Assembly: GCA_964580815.1 (NCBI GenBank)
Contig: CAZOLY010000128.1
Coordinates: forward strand, 1 to 9,500
Source of the DNA: G020354785 sp964580815
GTDB taxonomy: Bacteria > Bacteroidota > Bacteroidia > Bacteroidales > UBA10428
Direction: 5' to 3'
DNA: 9,500 bases
The position numbers were made by a program, and so were the translations under genes. The notes under the pieces are model-generated. The model worked only from the letters and a program-made list of their open reading frames with translations, did not search any database and was not told the DNA's origin. Shown in pieces: positions 1 through 6,896 of this stretch; the stretch's first letter is position 1; the number at the start of each line of letters is the position of its first letter.

Positions 1-21
1 AAATAATAATTAACTTTTCCC

Positions 22-29
22 TATCTTTG
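22..29 (+). promoter_or_regulatory. Bacteroidetes-type -7 promoter box (TATCTTTG) for the five-unit repeat protein
   Basis: TATCTTTG matches the Bacteroidetes primary sigma -7 consensus TAnnTTTG exactly. It lies 48 bases before the start codon at 78, so transcription would begin around 34-37 and give a leader of about 40 bases. The matching -33 TTG would fall at or beyond the left edge of the window, so only half the promoter can be checked. Confidence 0.5.
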
Positions 30-48
30 ATGTTTAGGTACTAAACAT
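30..48 (+). repeat. Perfect 8-3-8 inverted repeat over the predicted transcription start
   Basis: ATGTTTAG, spacer GTA, then CTAAACAT: all eight arm positions are complementary. The repeat abuts the -7 box at 22-29, so it covers the likely transcription start. It could be an operator, or a small hairpin at the 5' end of the mRNA. No protein can be assigned to it from the sequence. Confidence 0.55.
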
Positions 49-77
49 TAATTAATATTAATATAATTTATAAAGCA

Positions 78-2159
78 ATGAAAAAAACAGGTTTAACAAT
101 TCTGGTATTTTTTATTTTTTCTATGGTATTGAATATCAGCAGTATAAAAGCCCAGGACGAAATTGACTGGCTCGCCCCATATACTTCTGAAGTAGATGCC
201 GGCACTTATATCTATAAGTACAATTTTACCGCAGTAGATAACAATTCATGCAAAATAAAAATTGACGAGGAAAAAACCGATAAAAAGGGCAAAACATCTT
301 CAGGGGCATACATATTGTACATTTCTGATATCAATCCCTCATCTCTCAGCTTTAAAGCTTCGGGAAAGGTCATTGAAGTAAATATTGAAACAAGGCTTTC
401 GCAGAAGTTTATTACCGTTTTCGGGGAGGGCGAATTTGACGGCTATACAAACAAAATTTCTGTCACTATGGGGGAGGTGGACAAGGCCCGATCATTCATC
501 GAAGCATTAAAATCACATATAGACCCGTGCCAGAAAAGTGAAAGGACATGGGCCTCCCGGGAAGAAACTTTCACATGGCTCATGAACAATATCGGCGAGT
601 CGGGACGCAGCGGGACTACTTATAAACAGGAATTCAGCAAGGGTGAAAAGAATTACATTGCCCGGCTGAAAACAGAAAAGACTGATAGCAAGGGCAGCAA
701 GAAAACAGACACTTATATTTTCGATTTAAGCGACATTAATCCATCCGGCATTTCTGTTGATGTTTCAGGCAGCGAATTAACGATTGAACTGCCTGTACGT
801 GATAACAAGTACTTCATACAGGTAATGTCAGATGACGGTAGCACCAGTTATTCAAAAAGTGCAGAGATACATGCCGATGATATTGAGCAGGCAAGGAATA
901 TAGCCAATGCCCTGAATTTCCTTGTATCCGATACCCATCCTGAAAGAAAAGCATGGACAAGCTATAGCCAGGCTTTGACATATGTAAAGGATAATCTGAA
1001 GAAAGTTAAGGCAGGTTCATCCTCGTATGCACAGTCCCTGGACTTTGGAACATCACCTTCGGACATAGTGAATTTCAAATCCGTTGTGACCGATTCCAAA
1101 GGGACTACTACGGAAGAAGTAAGCGGCATCTACCTGAATGACCTTATACCCACCGTAGGGTTGAATGTCTCGTCAAGCAATGCTTATCTCAGCCTTGACA
1201 CAAAGGATAAAAATAAATATATAAAACAGACCAGTGAAGGTAAGATAGTATCTTATTCCAGCTCCCTGAAAATATACGTGGAAGATATTGACAATGCCCG
1301 TGATGTTGCAGGTGCCCTGGAATATGCAATAAATAACAGTAATAGCGGTGTTCTTGAATTCGTTTCTATGGAAAAAACTATGGAGTGGCTGACAAAGGGT
1401 CCGGGTGAAGTGACCATAGACTCAAAAAACATAAAGCAGACATTAAGGATAGCCCCTGCACTGGAAAACAAACTGGAGCTGCTTGTGGTCACTACTGATG
1501 AAGGGAGTCCCTCTGTGAATGAGCGCTTCGAGATTTACCCCGAGGACCTGTCAATTGGAGACATTGAAATAAAGATTAGCGGGAAGAAGCTTTATGTGCC
1601 CCTGTCAACGGGCAAACTCAAATATGTAAAAGTATTTAAAGAAAATGAGCTTCAGAACTTTAGCTCAGGTGCCGACGTTTATTTCGACGATGTGCTGAAT
1701 GCAAAAAACTTTATTGCAGCTGTTAAATTTATCAATAGTAATTCAAAGGTCAGGGACAGGCTTGCAACTGATGCTGGTGCCGCATGGAATTATATCGATA
1801 AATATCTGAAAAAAATGGAGACCGGGGGGGTTGAATATGACCAGAAAATGGAAAAACAGGGCGACGACAACTGTAAGTTAAAATTTACAAGGGTAGAAAC
1901 AGACAGTAAAGGATCATCAACCGAATATGTTTATGAGTTTATTCTTGCGGATATTGATCCTTCAAATTCCGGTATAGTGGTTTCATCCGGCAAATTATAT
2001 GTGAATTTTATAACCAGGGGTAAGCAAAAGCTTATCAAGACATATAAAAATGGAGAAGTTGGCAACTTTATCTATGACTTTGATTTGTTTGTCGATGATG
2101 TGCTTGTTGCCAAGAATATGCTTGGAGCATTTGCCACTCTCTCAGATGTATGCAAGTAA
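78..2159 (+). CDS. Exported protein of five tandem ~135-residue units, function unknown
   Basis: The 693-residue product starts with a signal peptide (K2-K3, hydrophobic 5-22, likely cut after the Ala-Gln near 26). I see no lipobox and no T9SS sorting domain, so the periplasm is most likely. The rest is five similar units. Each has an aromatic N-terminal helix (W31, W167, Y302, W437, Y572), a TDSKG-like turn (T67, T202, T338, T473, T608; spacing 135-136), a DINPSGI-like strand and turn, a K-Y/F-I strand, and a closing helix of the type DDI..A+...AL. The strand order with a terminal helix recalls PH-like modules of Bacteroidetes hypothetical proteins, but that is from memory and unproven. Only units 1 and 5 have cysteines (C58/C151, C599/C692). 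ATG 78 is preferred because it begins the signal peptide and follows a promoter box at a normal distance. No enzymatic motif is visible. Confidence 0.9.
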   Translation: MKKTGLTILVFFIFSMVLNISSIKAQDEIDWLAPYTSEVDAGTYIYKYNFTAVDNNSCKIKIDEEKTDKKGKTSSGAYILYISDINPSSLSFKASGKVIEVNIETRLSQKFITVFGEGEFDGYTNKISVTMGEVDKARSFIEALKSHIDPCQKSERTWASREETFTWLMNNIGESGRSGTTYKQEFSKGEKNYIARLKTEKTDSKGSKKTDTYIFDLSDINPSGISVDVSGSELTIELPVRDNKYFIQVMSDDGSTSYSKSAEIHADDIEQARNIANALNFLVSDTHPERKAWTSYSQALTYVKDNLKKVKAGSSSYAQSLDFGTSPSDIVNFKSVVTDSKGTTTEEVSGIYLNDLIPTVGLNVSSSNAYLSLDTKDKNKYIKQTSEGKIVSYSSSLKIYVEDIDNARDVAGALEYAINNSNSGVLEFVSMEKTMEWLTKGPGEVTIDSKNIKQTLRIAPALENKLELLVVTTDEGSPSVNERFEIYPEDLSIGDIEIKISGKKLYVPLSTGKLKYVKVFKENELQNFSSGADVYFDDVLNAKNFIAAVKFINSNSKVRDRLATDAGAAWNYIDKYLKKMETGGVEYDQKMEKQGDDNCKLKFTRVETDSKGSSTEYVYEFILADIDPSNSGIVVSSGKLYVNFITRGKQKLIKTYKNGEVGNFIYDFDLFVDDVLVAKNMLGAFATLSDVCK
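156..2156 (+). repeat. Five divergent in-frame coding repeats, about 405 bp each
   Basis: Approximate units by residue are 27-151, 152-286, 287-421, 422-556 and 557-693. The TD(S/K)KG turn recurs every 135-136 residues; in unit 4 it is reduced to TDEG. The closing helix recurs as VDKARSFIEAL, IEQARNIANAL, IDNARDVAGAL, VLNAKNFIAAV and VLVAKNMLGAF. The first unit lacks the first helical turn because the signal peptide precedes it. DNA identity between units is low, so this is an old duplication conserved at protein level, not a recent slippage product. Confidence 0.85.
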
Positions 2160-2175
2160 ATACCAGGATACTGAT

Positions 2176-2209
2176 AAAAAAAGGGGGCAATTTTCAAAGC
2201 CCCCTTTTT
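2176..2209. terminator. Bidirectional rho-independent terminator between convergent genes
   Basis: GGGGGC (2183-2188) pairs with GCCCCC (2199-2204) around a 10-base loop. It is flanked by seven A on the left and five T on the right, which extend the stem and give a U-tract on either strand. It lies 16 bases after the stop at 2159 and 25 bases beyond the end of the minus-strand gene at 2235, so it can serve both genes. Confidence 0.9.
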
Positions 2210-2222
2210 AATTAGTAATTAT
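2208..2222. repeat. TTAATTAGTAATTAT near-palindrome, close copy of the hflK leader palindrome
   Basis: Fourteen of 15 bases match the perfect palindrome at 8841-8855 in the hflK leader. Here it sits between the bidirectional terminator and the end of the minus-strand gene, so it is not in a gene leader. AT-rich composition makes chance a real possibility. Confidence 0.35.
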
Positions 2223-2234
2223 ATCAATTATCTT

Positions 2235-4433
2235 TTATTCGATAATTATACGTTCGGTAAATACTTTATTTGCAGTATGCAACTGCATGATATAAATACC
2301 TGCTTTCAGATTTGAAATATCAAGTCTTATTGAGCTTCCATAAACATTGATATTTAATACTGACTGGCCAACAAGGTCAAACAGTTCTACCTGGGAAACC
2401 TCGCCGGCATTGTCAATTACTAAAATATCGGAAGCAGGTACAGGATATACCCTGAATGCTGCAACATCCTTGTCATTAATGCTTACTTCTACAACGTCTG
2501 CACTAACTGTGCTCTTCGTAGATTCATTATATGACGGGTCTACAGCCCTTACTCCGAATGTATAGTGGCCCACAGCTAAAGCGGTTATATTACGGCTGTT
2601 ATCGGTTTCTTTTGCATCAATAGTTACAAGTTCCTCAGTGCCGTTATATATAATGTACTTGTCAACAATAATGTTATCCGTTGAAGGATCCCATGTCAAT
2701 AATACATTAGCTCCTGTTACTGTGGCAGCAAGATTTGTCGGGGCAGTCGGATTTTCAGTATCAAGTATCTGTGATACTGTTCCGTATGGCCCAAAAAGAA
2801 GTGTGCCCCATACTGATGCATCAGTATAAATCAGAACTTTATCTGAGTTCCATCCAAGCTGGTCACGATAGTTAGGAGCGCCGTCGTTATCACTTGCATC
2901 AAGGTCAAAGCCTATTTCGGTACCTTCAGCTGCTACAAATCCTGCAGCATCGATAGCAAGCGAATCCAGGTCGAACATCATTTCGATTATGTACCCGGTC
3001 TCTGAACTTGTCTGTGCAAAAACAGTCCCGGCGTTAATTGCTGCCTGACTTTCTGCTGTAGCATTAGTTGCCATTTCAACTATTATATCAACTGTTGGCT
3101 GGATCCTTAGCTGCATGTCATTGCTGTCAAGCTGGGTCCATGGCCTGGTTCCTGACCATCCTTTATTTCTCGGCCACTTCGGGATCTTGGAGTTGTTCAT
3201 ATCGAAATAGATTTCGGTATTATCAACCAGGTATGCAGTGCCATCAATAAAAATGCTGTCATCTTTATAATCAAGCAACAGGTATAAAGCCGTATCGGTC
3301 CATAACATTTTAAAGTATAGACTATAGTCATCCGCATCTGCAATGTTGACAATATCAATGTCTTTTTCAACAACCATAGCTTCGGCAAGATCCCATTCAC
3401 CTGCTCCAATCACACCGTCAATAGTAATGTTGAATGATAATACAACATCCATATTGAGTTCGGTGGTATCAGAGATATTTCCGAACGGGTCAATAGCGCA
3501 GACGCCGAATGTATAGTTGGCTTCTGCCAGATCTGTTACTGTATAATGATTACCTGTTTCCAGTGCCATCATTGTGTCAATTCCCAGTCCGTCTAAAGTA
3601 ACAACATACAAGTCTACTACGGTACTGTCCTTTGAAGAATCCCATGTTAAATCAACAGCATCAACATGTTGTACACCCACAAGATTTCCGGGAGCAGAAG
3701 GTGCTTCCTCATCCAGTATTTGTGCAACCGAGCCGTCAGCCTGGAATTCCAGTGTTCCCCATAATGCCGCATCAGTGTAAATTAAATCGGTCATGCCTGT
3801 CCAACCTACCTGGTCGCGGTAATCAGGATCACCATCGTTATCACTTGCATTAATTTCAAAGCCTATCTGTGTGCCTTCTGCTGCGGCAAATCCGGGAGCA
3901 TCGACAGCAAGTGAATCAAGGGCAAATGACATTTCAAATATATAACTGCTGTCCGTAACAGTCTGAGCCAGAACTATTCCGTTAAGAATTGTCTGGTAGC
4001 TTCCGGAAGCATTGGACTCTATGAGAACGTCATCTACAGTCGGCTGAATACGCAACTGCATGTCGTTAGAGTCCATTTGTGACCACGGCCTGCTTGACCA
4101 GCCCTTATCTCTGGGCCATTTCTGTATCTTGGAATTGTTCATATCGAAATAGATTTCAATATTATCATCCCTGTATACAGCAGAGTTCCCGAGATAAACA
4201 CTGTCATCCTTTAAATCCAGCAGCAGGTAGAGAGCACTGTCGGTCCACAGCATTTTAAAATATACGCTATAATCGTCCGCATCCATAATGTTTACAATAT
4301 CAATATCTTTTTCGACAACCATCGCGGTTGCAACATCCCATTCGCCAGCACCAATTATGCCGTCAACAACAACCTGCCCAAAGGTTAATTGGGCAATTAC
4401 TAAAAAGCAAATAAGCAATAGATTTTTTTTCAT
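2235..4433 (-). CDS. Secreted T9SS protein with two CBM9-like and two fibronectin type III domains
   Basis: The 732-residue product has a signal peptide at 1-20 (MKKN, then a hydrophobic stretch ending TFGQ). A CBM9-like domain (about 22-240) is followed by an FN3 domain (about 245-330, APGNL to YTFGVCAID), a second CBM9-like domain (about 337-557), a second FN3 (about 562-648), and a C-terminal T9SS type A sorting domain (about 659-732, with VYPVP, ELFDLVGQ and LKAGIY). CBM9 marks are VDGIIGAGEWD, LYLLLDLKDD, IEIYFDMNNSK, and DNDG...YRDQ.GW, present in both copies. Aromatic residues conserved between the copies include W106/W420, W112/W426, W117/W432 and W211/W528, and could contact sugar. 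I see no catalytic domain, so it is most likely a cell-surface or released carbohydrate-binding or adhesion protein. It converges on the five-unit protein gene. Family assignment is firm; the ligand is unknown. Confidence 0.9.
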   Translation of the reverse strand: MKKNLLLICFLVIAQLTFGQVVVDGIIGAGEWDVATAMVVEKDIDIVNIMDADDYSVYFKMLWTDSALYLLLDLKDDSVYLGNSAVYRDDNIEIYFDMNNSKIQKWPRDKGWSSRPWSQMDSNDMQLRIQPTVDDVLIESNASGSYQTILNGIVLAQTVTDSSYIFEMSFALDSLAVDAPGFAAAEGTQIGFEINASDNDGDPDYRDQVGWTGMTDLIYTDAALWGTLEFQADGSVAQILDEEAPSAPGNLVGVQHVDAVDLTWDSSKDSTVVDLYVVTLDGLGIDTMMALETGNHYTVTDLAEANYTFGVCAIDPFGNISDTTELNMDVVLSFNITIDGVIGAGEWDLAEAMVVEKDIDIVNIADADDYSLYFKMLWTDTALYLLLDYKDDSIFIDGTAYLVDNTEIYFDMNNSKIPKWPRNKGWSGTRPWTQLDSNDMQLRIQPTVDIIVEMATNATAESQAAINAGTVFAQTSSETGYIIEMMFDLDSLAIDAAGFVAAEGTEIGFDLDASDNDGAPNYRDQLGWNSDKVLIYTDASVWGTLLFGPYGTVSQILDTENPTAPTNLAATVTGANVLLTWDPSTDNIIVDKYIIYNGTEELVTIDAKETDNSRNITALAVGHYTFGVRAVDPSYNESTKSTVSADVVEVSINDKDVAAFRVYPVPASDILVIDNAGEVSQVELFDLVGQSVLNINVYGSSIRLDISNLKAGIYIMQLHTANKVFTERIIIE
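2490..4370 (-). repeat. Internal duplication of the CBM9-FN3 module
   Basis: Residues 22-330 (DNA 3444-4370) and 337-648 (DNA 2490-3425) are two copies of the same CBM9-FN3 block, offset by about 315 residues. The copies are very similar from the GAGEWD start to the LRIQPTVD segment. At DNA level the stretch beginning ttgttcatatcg on the plus strand is shared without mismatch for about 23 bases at 3193 and 4135. The similarity is higher than usual for unrelated CBM9 domains, which points to duplication within this gene. Confidence 0.85.
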
Positions 4434-4448
4434 ACCGTTAATTTTAAG

Positions 4449-4460
4449 TTAGTAACTAAA
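4449..4460 (-). promoter_or_regulatory. Leader motif TTTAGTTACTAA of the CBM9 gene
   Basis: Read in the gene's direction this is TTTAGTTACTAA, 15 bases before the start codon. It matches 10 of 12 positions or better with sites in the leaders of the five-unit protein (33-44) and hflK (8845-8856). It overlaps a small palindrome, AGTTAGTAACT (4447-4457). Its function is unknown; its position near the start codon would fit a translational or operator site. Confidence 0.35.
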
Positions 4461-4700
4461 GTTTAAATTAAATTGACTAATTCATAATTTTTAATAAAGT
4501 TAATAAAAAATCAGATTTATTGATTTTAAAATCCAATTTATTTAGGATTTAGTAAGACCTTAATATTAAATTACACCTAAAAAAGTAAATTATACTCATT
4601 CCTTACAGGTAAATATATAAATAAATTCGGAATATAACAACGTGCTACATTATTATTCTAATATATTAATCTGATTTGGAGCACTATTTAACGGCATTCT

Positions 4701-4708
4701 CAAACATA
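4701..4708 (-). promoter_or_regulatory. Possible -7 box (TATGTTTG) for the CBM9 gene
   Basis: The minus strand reads TATGTTTG, an exact TAnnTTTG match, 10 bases past the stop of the gene cut by the gap. The nearest upstream TTG (4733-4735) is 24 bases away, slightly outside the usual spacing. It would imply a long leader of about 260 bases. Weak, but it is the best promoter candidate for this gene. Confidence 0.3.
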
Positions 4709-4718
4709 TTACTGCAAT

Positions 4719-4748
4719 TTATCTTATTAAAACAAGCTTTTGGCTGAT
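4719..4748 (-). CDS. C-terminal tail of a probable T9SS cargo gene, cut by the assembly gap
   Basis: Reading leftward out of the gap gives ISQKLVLIR followed by TAA. The ending K-L-V-(L/I/V)-I-R is the usual last strand of T9SS type A sorting domains in Bacteroidetes. The other two minus-strand frames do not resemble a known terminus. The gene to the right of the gap has its own stop at 4872, so this tail belongs to a different gene whose body is in the unsequenced gap. Only nine codons are visible, so the call rests on a short motif and on orientation shared with the neighbours. Confidence 0.45.
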   Translation of the reverse strand: MSQKLVLIR

Positions 4749-4848
4749 NNNNNNNNNNNNNNNNNNNNNNNNNNNNNNNNNNNNNNNNNNNNNNNNNNNN
4801 NNNNNNNNNNNNNNNNNNNNNNNNNNNNNNNNNNNNNNNNNNNNNNNN
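4749..4848. other. Assembly gap of 100 N
   Basis: Exactly 100 N, a conventional placeholder for a scaffold gap of unknown true length. An apparent ORF crossing it, read through X residues, has no meaning. If the tail at 4719-4748 is real, the true gap must be large enough to hold most of a secreted-protein gene. Confidence 0.98.
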
Positions 4849-4871
4849 TTCAGGAAAGCAAAGCATGCCAG

Positions 4872-6833
4872 TTAAGGACTAATATATACAAGTTTCCGGG
4901 TATGCATAATATTATTATAATAAAGCCTTATGATGTAAATTCCATCGTTTAGCTCTAAACCCCCACTTATTTCATTAATATCCATAACAGACCGGCCTGG
5001 ATCTATAGCTGTTTCGCCCATCAGAATTCCACTGACAGAATACAGTTCTATTCTTATTTCTCCGTTCCTGCTGTCTAATCCCCGCACCAGATATAATTTA
5101 TTTCCCGAACTATAAATGATTATTTCTTTATCAGTCTGCTGCGTATTAATATCACGGAATGATGTGCTTAAGTGATATATTGTCTCAACTGTATCAAAGG
5201 GGGATTTCCGTGCTGCAGCATAATATAACCATGATGTTGCATCCAGGCTGGACCAGTCCACCGCCCAGATACCGCCCATGCTGCCCAGGCTGTCATTATA
5301 AGCCGGCACTGTCCCGTCACTATTTATATGACTAGTTATGTCTTCAAACAGCCTGTTGCTTCCGGGACCCAGGGCAGATATATAAGATAGTGTTCCCTCG
5401 TACCAGGTAGCAACCGGTCCCACTCCATCTAATCCGGGTGGCTCACCCGGACCTTTTGTGTACAGAAGCTTACCTGCAAGTGATAAAGCGTCAACTGCCA
5501 TATTAGTATATCCTGTCCTTGAGAAAAGTGCTGCCAGCCACGTATTAACAAGCAGAACGGGCCTGGATGAACCAGGTCCCTCCCTGAATAATTTTATTTC
5601 GTTGTCCCAGCCGTTCTCCAGTAAATAGTCAATTGACCTTTTTGCTGCCACAGTGTCTCCCATCTCATATAAACAACCTATAGCAGCGGCATATCCCTCG
5701 TAATTGGAAACCTCTGTCCTGGCCTGTGTATAGATATTAACAGTATTTATTCTGCCATTAGTGTCAACCAGGTCATAAAAAAAGGACCTGGCTTTATTGA
5801 TTGAAGCGATTACACTCTGGTCACCTGATCTTTTGTAATAACTCACCAGTCCGGTTACTATCCATGGAAAATCACCCATCCAGACTGTATTATCACCTTC
5901 CACATATAAGATAATATTCCCTGTATTTGCATTCCACGCCCTGGGCCAGAAGCCCTTTTCTGCCTGGTTGTTGATTAAAAAATGGGTCAGGTTTGTTGCT
6001 GCAACAGCATAATCATTAGCAGGCACAGTATTGTCCCATTCACCTTCCTCTGTAAGAATTTTCAGGGCAAGTCCCTGTCCGTATAACCATGATGAATGAT
6101 CGGTTTTCCATGTATATATCAGTCCGGTTGGAGCCTGGCGCTGCATAATTGCAGTTGCAGCATTTGTTTTTATGGTATCAAGCGTGTAACTGTCGATTTC
6201 ATCAAGCGGTTCCAGTGAGTCAGCCCGTGAAAGCAGGTCAGCACCCAGGCACCGCAGGTTCATAAAGGAAACGGTGCCCGAATCTTCATGAATGTCGCCT
6301 GCATCATCGGGATTCATAACTACTGCCAGTGATATAACTGTCACCGCGGCCCAGTTAATAATATTTCCGCCGGCAAACTGGTTTTTCAAAAGTGTTAACC
6401 TCCTGCACCACCGCTGAATTTGCGCAAGATTGTCCCATGTATAAACCGCGTAATTTTTACCGTCCTCGAACTTAAGTTCAACATGGCGGTTGCTTGCATA
6501 GCTGCAGTTACTGCCCCTGATATCAATGCCGACAATATCTATATCCTCCAGGCTCATTGGCTCAGGGAGTATCATATAGCACTGGACCCACTTATGCCTT
6601 GCCCCTGCACCAAATTTCCAATGCAGGTTTAATGCAGAATCACTGGCTGAAATATAACAGGAATCTCCCATCATAATGTTTGCCTGGTTGGGAGTCCATT
6701 TATCTGTATTCAGAAACACATCATGTTGAAGTATTTCTTCACCTTTCCACCCAAAACTATATGATTGTGAATTAATTAAAGATATATTACCTATAATAAT
6801 AAGTATCTTGAATATTAAAAGTTTCCTATACAT
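4872..6833 (-). CDS. Exported protein with a carbohydrate-binding-like N-terminus and a six-hairpin glycosidase-like barrel
   Basis: The 653-residue product has a signal peptide (MYRK, hydrophobic 6-20, likely cut after SQ near 23). Residues about 30-197 look like a beta-sandwich carbohydrate-binding domain of the galactose-binding type (LNLHWKFGAG, VGIDIRGS, VELKFEDG). Residues about 215-545 are helix-rich, with repeated aromatic/acidic helix ends typical of (alpha/alpha)6 barrels: SSWLYGQGLAL, WMGDFPWIVTGL, SNYEGYAAAIG, TWYEGTLSYI and DATSWLYYAA. D321 and E479 are possible active-site acids, by position only. The end (about 568-653; IELYSVSG, LNDGIYIIRL, TRKLVYI) resembles a degenerate T9SS sorting domain. 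It lies 60 bases after hflC on the same strand, so co-transcription is possible, though hairpins lie between them. I cannot name a GH family; a non-catalytic or transferase role is possible. Confidence 0.75.
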   Translation of the reverse strand: MYRKLLIFKILIIIGNISLINSQSYSFGWKGEEILQHDVFLNTDKWTPNQANIMMGDSCYISASDSALNLHWKFGAGARHKWVQCYMILPEPMSLEDIDIVGIDIRGSNCSYASNRHVELKFEDGKNYAVYTWDNLAQIQRWCRRLTLLKNQFAGGNIINWAAVTVISLAVVMNPDDAGDIHEDSGTVSFMNLRCLGADLLSRADSLEPLDEIDSYTLDTIKTNAATAIMQRQAPTGLIYTWKTDHSSWLYGQGLALKILTEEGEWDNTVPANDYAVAATNLTHFLINNQAEKGFWPRAWNANTGNIILYVEGDNTVWMGDFPWIVTGLVSYYKRSGDQSVIASINKARSFFYDLVDTNGRINTVNIYTQARTEVSNYEGYAAAIGCLYEMGDTVAAKRSIDYLLENGWDNEIKLFREGPGSSRPVLLVNTWLAALFSRTGYTNMAVDALSLAGKLLYTKGPGEPPGLDGVGPVATWYEGTLSYISALGPGSNRLFEDITSHINSDGTVPAYNDSLGSMGGIWAVDWSSLDATSWLYYAAARKSPFDTVETIYHLSTSFRDINTQQTDKEIIIYSSGNKLYLVRGLDSRNGEIRIELYSVSGILMGETAIDPGRSVMDINEISGGLELNDGIYIIRLYYNNIMHTRKLVYISP

Positions 6834-6840
6834 ATCAAAA

Positions 6841-6896
6841 CAGGTATTACTATACTGCTACCTGATAATCAGAATGATAAGGGCAGCCAGGTATTA
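6841..6896 (-). promoter_or_regulatory. Two mutually exclusive hairpins between hflC and the barrel protein gene
   Basis: In the transcript, UACCUG (6893-6888) is followed by CAGGUA (6864-6859) and then by a second UACCUG (6846-6841). The central element can pair with either neighbour: a 6-bp stem with a 23-base loop that starts at the hflC stop, or a 6-bp stem with a 12-base loop followed by UUUU just before the barrel gene's start codon. The geometry is like an attenuator or weak intercistronic terminator, but stems of 6 bp are modest. Confidence 0.35.

Larger units (their letters stand above)
4434..4718. other. AT-rich intergenic stretch upstream of the CBM9 gene
   Basis: This 285-base stretch separates the start of the CBM9-like gene (4433) from the stop of the gene cut by the gap (4719). 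It contains no credible ORF. It holds the leader motif at 4449-4460, a possible -7 box at 4701-4708, and a weak AT-rich hairpin at 4529-4550 (AAATCC/GGATTT) without a proper U-tract. Confidence 0.6.

Noticed and set aside
1824..1830. Run of seven G as a possible frameshift or phase-variation tract
   Set aside because: The frame is intact, the unit-5 motifs continue in phase on both sides, and a 7-base run alone is weak evidence for phase variation.
2347..3853. Several plus-strand ORFs of 60-73 codons opposite the CBM9-like gene
   Set aside because: They are antisense shadows; pairs of them resemble each other only because the underlying gene is internally duplicated.
4529..4550. AAATCC/GGATTT hairpin as a terminator for the gene cut by the gap
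   Set aside because: The stem is 6 bp with four A-T pairs and a 10-base AT loop, and no U-tract follows; it is not distinguishable from AT-rich background.
4684..4866. Minus-strand ORF spanning the N gap, starting MLCFPE
   Set aside because: Most of it is X from the 100 N; the visible parts show no signal peptide or domain, and the gap length is arbitrary, so the frame across it has no meaning.
2235..6833. Polysaccharide utilisation locus
   Set aside because: No SusC/SusD pair, sulfatase, sensor-regulator or recognised catalytic GH/PL is visible; two carbohydrate-related exported proteins alone do not make one.
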